A stretch of 64,000 nucleotides of DNA, taken from assembly GCA_032358165.1 (NCBI GenBank), contig JAALGY010000041.1, positions 806,001-870,000 on the forward strand, given 5' to 3'. Positions 56,756 to 64,000 of the stretch are shown here, piece after piece; positions within the stretch are counted from its first letter, which is position 1, and each line of letters starts with the position of its first letter. The stretch comes from Diplosphaera chodatii. Taxonomy: Eukaryota; Chlorophyta; Trebouxiophyceae; Prasiolales; Stichococcaceae. Under the pieces are notes generated by a model. The model did no database searches, had not been told where the DNA came from, and saw only the letters and a program-made list of their open reading frames with translations. The position numbers and the translations under genes are program-made.

Positions 56756-59700
56756 TCACAGCCTCGAGCGGGGCTGTAGAACCAGTGACGGGTCGAAGGC
56801 ATGCGCCAGCACCTGTGCACTGCCACATCACTGGTGAACAAGCGTGTGCAAGCCCATCCAACGATATACAGTCATGTCAGACCCGCACACGCTGCGTGCA
56901 GCTCTATGCACACCAATGCAGCTTCCATCAGCCAGAGGGTCACCTCCTCAAGTCGCTGCACTGGGATGATCTGCAGGACCTCACGCACTGCCGCGGGCAG
57001 ATCAGCTTTGACATCTGGGATGTTCCGCTCGGGTATGATGACGCGCGCGAGGCCTGCACACAGCGCCAGAAGCACTGCGTTAACACTGAGAGAGTGCCGT
57101 GCTGAGCCGACCTGCTGGTCATGTGCTGTCACGCCGGCCTTTACGAACAGGCCAAGCCTCGGGTCTGCACGCCAAAACGAGCGGGGTACACTTTCGCTTT
57201 CGGGGAGCTGGCAGCTAGCCTGGACCCTACTGGCCAGCTGCACAGGGGCACTGAGGCCCTTTTGCCCATAAGCAAGTCATGTGGTCGCTAAGTCATTCCA
57301 AGCGTTAAGGCAGATGAGACGGCCCCCCACAGAGAGTGGCACAGGGTGCTTCCCGGCTGCTAACGGCCACATGGCAATCCAAGTGTACTTGGGCCACTCA
57401 TCGTGCGTGCCTGCTTGGTGGGCGGCGAGCAGCTTCTCCTTGATGCCGCCCACCGGCAGCACCAGGCCGCGCAGCGTGAGCTCGCCCGTGATGGCGGTGT
57501 CCCCGCGCGCGGGCCGCCCCGTGAACAGGCTGGCGAGCGCCACCGCCAGGGTGACTCCCGCCGACGGCCCATCCTGAGCGATGCAGGACAGATCACATGA
57601 TGGCGAGGTTTTCGAAGCCCAGCTTCCATGGACAGCGTCATGTGTGAGCTGCAGGCAGCAGATCGCATGTTGCAGTGCAACCGATGGACGACGTCCACCT
57701 TCGGCACAGCGCCCGCGGGCAGGTGCAGGTGCACATTCCAGCAGGTTGAGTCAGCCGCGTCAGGCTTGGCGCCATCGCTGCTGCTCGCTGCAGTCTCAGC
57801 AGTGAGGTCGCCAGCTGGCAGCAGCGGCAGCTGTGGTGCATGAGCACGAATCCAGGATAGCGCGATGCGAGCCGACTCCCCCAACACCTCGCCCATCTGC
57901 AGACCAAATGAAACCTGAGTGCAGGTTCAAAAGCCAGCAGAAGCACTAGCATTTCACGATGGCTCAGCAGCTGCGCAGACGGTGGCACATGTCCAAGGGA
58001 AAGTGGCATAGATCACGCGGTCAGTCTGCCTGTGCACCTGGCCAGTAAGTGTCAGATTGCCTGGGTGGCCGCTGCGGCCACGACCCGTGGCAATACACTC
58101 CACATACTGAACCTGTGAGTGGACAAGAGCGATGGATTGGATGCGTTGCAGGCTTGAGTCAGCAGACGACCAGCGAAATGGACATGCCCGTGCCTCCATG
58201 TGCATCGAGACTATGCGCAGGGGTGATCGAACGTACAGCAAGACAGATTGACGGTGCTGAATGTGACCACAATGCTGACCTGGCCACCAGCTGCAGTCCA
58301 CACGAGTCCGGCTGCGCTGCCAGCTCCAGCGACCCGCTGCATGGGGTCGTCCAGGCTGTAGCGCGGCGGACCCAGCACAACAGCAATTAGCTCCTCGTCC
58401 ACCACCACCTGCAGAGGCAGGAACAGAAAGGGCGGTATGCACGAGCAGGGCATTACACTGCAGCTGTCAGGCAGTTAGGTGATTGCAAGCAGTGCCAAGT
58501 GGCTGCATCTGGCTGCTGAAGGTTGCTGCGCTTATGGTAGCGATAAGTATCCATTAGATACCTGTTGCCAGGGTTGTGCGACGTACGAACTGCCCCCAAT
58601 GGGTGCCTCCTCAATGATGCCGTTGCATCGCTGCAGCTGCAGATGCCTCGCACTGCCAGCAGCTAGGCTGTAATTTGAACTGGAGTGCAGGGCGCATGCG
58701 GAGCCGCCACCGCCGCCGCCGCTGCTGCTGCTGCTGGCGGCAGAATGGCTGTCTGTTGCCGCATGTGCAGCCGGCATCTCTGGTTCATCCGCGTCAAGTG
58801 TGTCGTCGTGGTGTTCAGCAGCTGCAGCATTGCCATCACTTGCTTCCACCACTCTAACGCAGATGTGGCGGCAGATTGCTGCGCTGACCCTGCAGCACCA
58901 TCGAAAACACTTGATAGCAGCACTTGGTGTAGCTGAAGTTTGTGCAGCATGGAATGTCGCCAGCAAGAAGCATGTGCCAGCAAGCGCTCTGGAATGTCAA
59001 GGCATTTTGTGAACCTGCAGAAGAACGCAAGCAGAGGAGGCAGCCGCACTGCCAACCTTCTTCATTGCTTTGTCAAATTGAAATATATCACTGAAGTTGG
59101 ACCTTGACACGAAAAATCTAGTTTTTCACCTCGACAGGGAGCGCACGCCAGCCTCGCGGGTGTAGCCGCGGGCGATTGCCAGCACTGCTGCGCGGGGGAA
59201 CTGCAGCTGCTGGCCCGACAGCCCGTGCTCCTCGAGGAGCTTTGGGATCAGGTGCCGCTCTGCGATGTGCACCTGCATGTTGCAGTACACCGCTGCTGTA
59301 TGCACATGTCGAGGGTACGCTCATGCTCATGCTCATGCGCTGTCAACGCGCCTGCAGCTCTGAATGCGGTGTTTGATGCCGCTTTGGCATATGCTCAAGC
59401 ACCTTTTCGTCCAGGGTGTAGCCTGAAAGGTGGACGACCTCCAAACGGTCGAGCAGCGGAGCGGGGACGCTGGCCAACGAGTTGGCGGTCGCCAGAAAAA
59501 CCACCTGCCAGCCAGGTCGGATGCGTGGTAATGGGAAGGCAAACGCGGGATGCGCAGGCGGGCGACGCTCTGGCACTAACACAGGGCATGCTGAGCCGCT
59601 GATACCTTGGAGAGGTTGAAGCCGAGTGACAGGTAGTTGTCCACGAACGCGTGGTTCTGCTCGGGGTCCAGGATCTCCAGCAAGGCCGCTGCGGGGTCGC

Positions 59701-62700
59701 CACGCGCGTCGCGGGACACCTTGTCGATCTCATCCAGCAGCAGGACCCCGTCGCGCACGCCCGCCTGCCGCACAGCCTGCAACAGAATGCCACTGCTCAG
59801 AGCCATCAACCTGCTGTGCTTCAAAATGGATCAAGAGCATGCTGTGCGTTGTCATGTACACACGGCAGGCAGTACAATGTTGGCAAGCATGCACACGAGG
59901 CTGCGTGCCCATGCCACAAACTGCCAGACTGCAGGCCTGATGCACATCACGCCTGCATGATGCGGCCCATCATGGCGCCGATGTAGGTCCGCCGATGGCC
60001 TCGGATCTCCGCCTCATCCCTGATGCCACCAAGGCTGATGCGCTGGAAGGGCCTGCCGCCCAATGCCTCTGCACGTGCAACATGCTCTTCGGCCACTTAC
60101 CCGACATGCCTTGCGCCGCATCCGTAATGGTTGCCAGCCATACGCTGCATCCGCAATGGTATCAAAACACAACGTTATGCCATATCCCGCACCACTGATC
60201 ACAAATGCCCAAGAGCTGGCTCATGATCCTGCTGTGCACCTGCAACAGACCGCGCAAGGCTCGTCTTGCCGACCCCAGGGGGCCCGACGAATGCAAGGAT
60301 GGGCGCCCTTGCATCCGGGCCACGCAACCGCCGCACGGCCAGGTACTGTATGATACGGCGCTTCACCTGGCACAGGTTGGCAGCAGTCTCTTTGCGCCAT
60401 CACTATGCATGCATGAAACACCACACGGCAACAACTTAGCGTGTGGCGAAAGGTGGATCGCAACTACCTTATCCAGGCCGTAATGGTGCGCGTCAAGCAG
60501 TGCCTGTGCCTCTGGCAAGCTGAGCCCTGCGCAACACAGCCTGTCATTAAACTTAATTGACACTGCTCAAATGCGCACACACTTTCTTCCCGATAGAATC
60601 AACAGTATTTGAGCAGCATGTGCGCTAAGAATGGACAGCGTATATACCCAGCCTTCGGGCAAATGCCAGACGCTTTGCAGCACCTGCGACATGAGGTTGT
60701 GCTGCATTTGTGCTGCTGACAAGCGGCTGGTCGCCAGCCGCCTGGCCTCTACTATCGTCAATGGGAGCGTCTTCAGGCTCAGCCTGCCGCTGTGCTGCCT
60801 GTTCCTGTGGGCTGTGGCTGCCAGGCTGATGATGAGCCTCTGAAGCAGACTGTGCCCTGGCGGGCGGACCAGAGGCGAAAGCATTCCATGGCAAGTCCAC
60901 AAGGGTCTCCAAATACGTCCGAGCGACTGCAAACCCTGCTAGGCACAATATTGAGACGTCACACTTGCAACAAAAAGACCGATAATACGACACATAGTTT
61001 GTCATTAGCGACCGCATACCAGCCTGGAATCTGCATGGACGGGATGGAAACCAGGGGGCCAGCGATGCGCCCATGTTGTGCTGGGCATGCACCTGGGTGC
61101 TGCTCGCTGGAGCGCTGCAGCCGCTTCAACTCGCGCATCGCCACCTGCTCACCACAACAGCCGGCAGGTCACGACCCGTGCCAGCGTCACAGGCATGCGT
61201 TGGGATGGGTTGCAAAGACTGCGACAGGTGGCGCTGTCCAGCACCTTGTGCACATGCGGCGGCATGTCCGCCTTCTCGACGCAGCGTGCGAGCTCCGCGA
61301 GATCGTCCTCCTCTTCGCTGCCGTCACCGCTGCGGCTGCGGCGCTGCAGTATGCCACCCGGCAAGATTGGGCCGCCTGCACAGCAGTCGTGCTGCTCGAA
61401 CATACAATGCAAGCAGTGGGAGCATATGCAGTGGCATTGGCAGCAGTGTGCAGCAGGCAGCTGGTGTGGCCAGTGCATTGGGCATTGACTGTCCATGAGT
61501 GTTGCAATCATGTCTGGTGACATGGTCAGCGGGATGTTTACTGTGAGGTTCGCACCCTGCAGGCCCTTCTGAGCGGCCTGCAGCCGGCGCAGTGCTGCGA
61601 GCTGGGCCGCGAGCGCCGCCTTGTCATCACTGACAGCGCTGCCTGCAACCGCAGCACTGTCGCCCAGCGCGCCCACCGCCTGACGCGCAGTCTTCAATGC
61701 ATCCTGCAGTGACACGGGACGTCATGGTGCCAGGTCCCGTCTGGACATTCAACTACACATATATTGAGAGCTGCAACTGTGAGCGCCTGCACGGGCATTT
61801 CTGCTTACGCCCCATGCAAATCCGGGCTGGCGACACCTTGACCAGGGACAGCGCCAGCTGCAGGCGCTCCCGCACGTCCACGGCGTCCAGCACCGCGAGC
61901 CGCGTGGCGGGCGGTGGCATCAGCACGGCCGCCAGCAGGTCGGCGCAGCGGCCCGGAGGCGCCGCCTCCAACATCTGTCACCAGCACCAGGGACTTTGAC
62001 TGCTGCCCATTGAAGCTGCGATGGCAGGTGCATCGACACTGATGACCGAAAGCTGGCATCAGGATGTCCGTGCCGAGACACCATGACCAGCATGATAGCG
62101 CCTCACGGGAGACATGGCGGCATGGCATGCTCACGTCTGCAAGCCGTGCAGCAGCGGCTGCACTGCTGGTAAGCGACACCATGCCAAGCAGCTGCCGCGC
62201 TGCCTGGCGTAGCTGAGTCAGCACTGCCTCGCCCTCGGCTTCCAGCTCAGCGTCGCCCTGCCTGCGGTGCCACGTTTGTGACCGGCTCAAGGTTGACGTA
62301 CAACAGTTCTCACGGCTATCGTGCTTGCTGCAAGGACATCAGCTGCAGTCGCTTGCCTGTCATGTGAATGCTGAAACTGCTCGAGCTGTTCCACAGTCGC
62401 AGTGTTGTGTTCGTCTGAATTGCTGGTGTGCGCACTGTCCACGCGGATGCGGCAGCACCCCTCCAGCTCAACGACCCAAGTGCCACTCTGCAGCATTGTG
62501 AGAGCCGTGTTGTATGCTATGTGTGCAATGTTACTAGTTGCTGCTCAGCACATGCGTCAGCGTGATGTGCAATTCGACCGATCGTACCTGTGCAGATCGT
62601 GTGAGCCGCAGCACCCTCGCAGCTGTACCTAAACCGTGCAGCCTGCTGAAGTCGGCGACCTCTGCTTGCTGACGGTCCGGCTGGGGACTGTGACGCTGCT

Positions 62701-63095
62701 GGTTGGGGGCTGACAATTGCGGCACCACTGCTATCATCACGTTGCTGCCTTGTTGCCGCAGCAGGTGAGAGATGAGGGCCATGCTGCAGCAGAAGACAGG
62801 AGGGTTGTAAGTCCTAATGCTGCCAGCGGTCGACCGCAGTTGATTTATCATCATGCACAGTTGTTCACCTGGAGGCCGACTTGTGAGACAAAGATATGCG
62901 TGCGTAGGCTGTAGGCAGCAGCACCTGCATCCACGAGCCATCGTTCAGGTGTAGTCAAGGCATGCTGCTGCGCAAGGAGTGCGACATCGCAAGGACATGT
63001 CTTCTGGTCACCTGGCCATCCAAAGGGAGCAACGGTATCTCTGTGGGCACCAGAATGCCATCTTGAGACTCTTTGGATGTCTTGCGGCGACCCAT
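56756..63095 (-). CDS. LON2: Peroxisomal Lon protease 2
   Basis: A multi-exon gene starting [13 protein letters not shown] (63095) with [11 protein letters not shown] joined to [10 protein letters not shown] and [20 protein letters not shown], the Lon substrate-binding domain, then [16 protein letters not shown] and [15 protein letters not shown]. The helical region has [15 protein letters not shown]. The AAA+ part has Walker [19 protein letters not shown], Walker [21 protein letters not shown], and [20 protein letters not shown]. The protease part has [20 protein letters not shown] (catalytic Ser) and [20 protein letters not shown] (catalytic Lys). [12 protein letters not shown] and [18 protein letters not shown] favour the peroxisomal LONP2/LON2 class over mitochondrial Lon. 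The last exon (56812-56756) reads [18 protein letters not shown] and ends in SRL, a type 1 peroxisomal targeting signal. Lon2 degrades and helps sort matrix proteins. Some inner junctions are not fixed. Confidence 0.95.
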
Positions 63096-63688
63096 GGCCG
63101 AAGAAGGTCTATGCAAACCTGGTCAAGATGTCACATGACGGTTGCCGATGCTACATCCTGTAACGGAAGCGCTGCCATGAGTGCTGATTGACAATACGCG
63201 ACCGCCTACATCGAGTGACAAGATAACTTGTCGACATTTGGTGGAGGCTTGTATGAAATGCGTTGTATGTGTTGGCTGACATGCTGACCTGGCAATGTCA
63301 GGGCAGATCTGAGATGGCAGGGTGCACGCAGTGTCCTGCAACATCACCGCGATATTCATACACTGCCACCACTCGACGTGGAACACAAGAGCACCACAAG
63401 GTTCATTGACGCCCCATGTGGCAGGTGTTGACAGCAATCAGTCTGCAGGTGAACTCCGCATGGCACGCAGCCGCAAGCATGCCTGCTAATCCAGCTACAC
63501 ACGTGAGAGCATCATGCTGCAACAAGTCCCAGCTCCAACTGGTCTCCCTTAGGGTGGATGATGGCTGCCTTGCTGACCGTCAAAAATGTTCCCGACGTGC
63601 CGGCATTCCCACCATTGCGGGGCACGCACGGACACAGCCGTAAGGCGCCCGCGTGCTGTGCTGCGCACAAGGGTGCACCCCTTGCTAC
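63096..63688. other. Region upstream of Lon2
   Basis: About 590 bases. It should hold the Lon2 promoter and probably the 3' end of the next minus-strand gene. A minus-strand frame near 63512-63620 ending after LELGLVAA could be its last exon, but this is weak. Confidence 0.35.
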
Positions 63689-64000
63689 CTGCCCATGGCC
63701 AGTACATGCGTTATCAAAGATTCTTGAAGGCTGTTCGACACCTGCAAGCAAGCATCTGACAGACCTCTGGCGCAGCTGCTAACCTGCCACTCTGTCGTGG
63801 GCTATAGCAGTGTGTTTCTCACCAGGCACTGGTGAAACGTCGGCAGCCTGTCATCTGCGATGTAGCTGGGCAGATCTTGCCCTGGTCCAGTGGCGCACCC
63901 CAGCTCGCATGCAAAATGCTGGCGTAGTGACTTGCAACTGTTCAGAAACCAAAAATCATGTGATGAACACTCCTGACCCCGTGCTCTGCATCGCAAGAGC
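63689..64000 (-). CDS. Unrecognised minus-strand gene, partial at right edge
   Basis: Two possible exons: one from beyond the window to 63823 (DLPSYIADDRLPTFHQCL, then GTGAGA donor) and 63741-63689 (VSNSLQESLITHVLAMG, GTAGCA donor, TTGCAG acceptor), which join in phase 0. The peptide looks soluble and helical. I do not recognise a family. The call rests only on splice signals and codon plausibility. Confidence 0.3.

Noticed and set aside
56872..56943. Lon2 ending by read-through at 56872
   Set aside because: A proper last exon at 56812-56756 matches the family ending (EVL.HAF) and gives a PTS1. Read-through is kept only as a possible retained-intron form.
1..64000. tRNA, rRNA, transposon or viral sequence
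   Set aside because: No cloverleaf-like A/B boxes, no rRNA core blocks, and no transposase, integrase, reverse transcriptase or capsid-like frames were seen on reading both strands. Short ncRNAs could still be missed without a search.

Overview
This window is nuclear DNA from a green alga. It is GC-rich and holds compact genes split by many short introns, with acceptors mostly of the form (T/C)GCAG|G. The encoded set fits the green lineage: an SnRK1/AMPK beta subunit, a plant-type HGD kinase of the CaMKK/GRIK class, a plastid-type ribosomal protein bL34, a 3-ketoacyl-CoA synthase, a peroxisomal Lon and a PPR protein. A complete IFT122 gene implies a lineage that makes, or recently made, cilia. 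I cannot name genus or species; a core chlorophyte (for example a trebouxiophyte) is most likely. No virus, transposon, CRISPR array or tRNA gene was recognised.

Layout. 1-485 (-) is the edge of a PPR gene. 2395-2994 (-) is proteasome beta-2, intronless. 4112-8687 (+) is a 13-exon alpha/beta-hydrolase whose nucleophile position is alanine. 9635-11858 (+) is the mitochondrial glycine carrier SLC25A38. 12179-14391 (-) is the SnRK1/AMPK beta subunit. 15617-22406 (-) is IFT122. 22912-28128 (+) is ataxin-2 (Lsm, LsmAD, PAM2). 28751-29206 (-) is UBC13, intronless. 29794-30441 (+) is a small mitochondrial-type membrane protein. 30918-33627 (-) is a 14-3-3 protein. 34104-34760 (+) is a 99-residue RRM protein. 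35297-38122 (-) is a serine carboxypeptidase. 38730-41770 (-) is a ketoacyl-CoA synthase. 42700-45188 (-) is BUD13. 46325-53311 (+) is a giant CaMKK/GRIK-like kinase. 53854-55281 (-) is a pterin dehydratase/Raf2-like protein. 55668-56415 (+) is plastid-type bL34. 56756-63095 (-) is peroxisomal Lon2. An unrecognised (-) gene runs off the right edge.

I rebuilt exon chains by hand. For seven spliced genes (hydrolase 865 aa, SLC25A38 320 aa, AMPK beta 395 aa, ataxin-2 821 aa, small membrane protein 85 aa, 14-3-3 262 aa, pterin dehydratase 268 aa), and for bL34 (132 aa) and the RRM protein (99 aa), every junction keeps phase and the total is a whole number of codons. Boundaries inside IFT122, carboxypeptidase, KCS, the middle and C-terminal part of the kinase, and Lon2 are only partly fixed.

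Themes. Two SnRK1-pathway parts lie in one window: a beta subunit, and a probable upstream kinase with about 815 residues inserted between beta-3 and helix C. Several genes are divergent pairs with short shared promoters. GC-AG introns recur. The oddest observations are the hydrolase lacking its serine, the kinase insert, Lon2 with its peroxisomal signal alone on the last exon, an altered third histidine in the pterin dehydratase, and a 67-bp tandem duplication that copies a splice acceptor.
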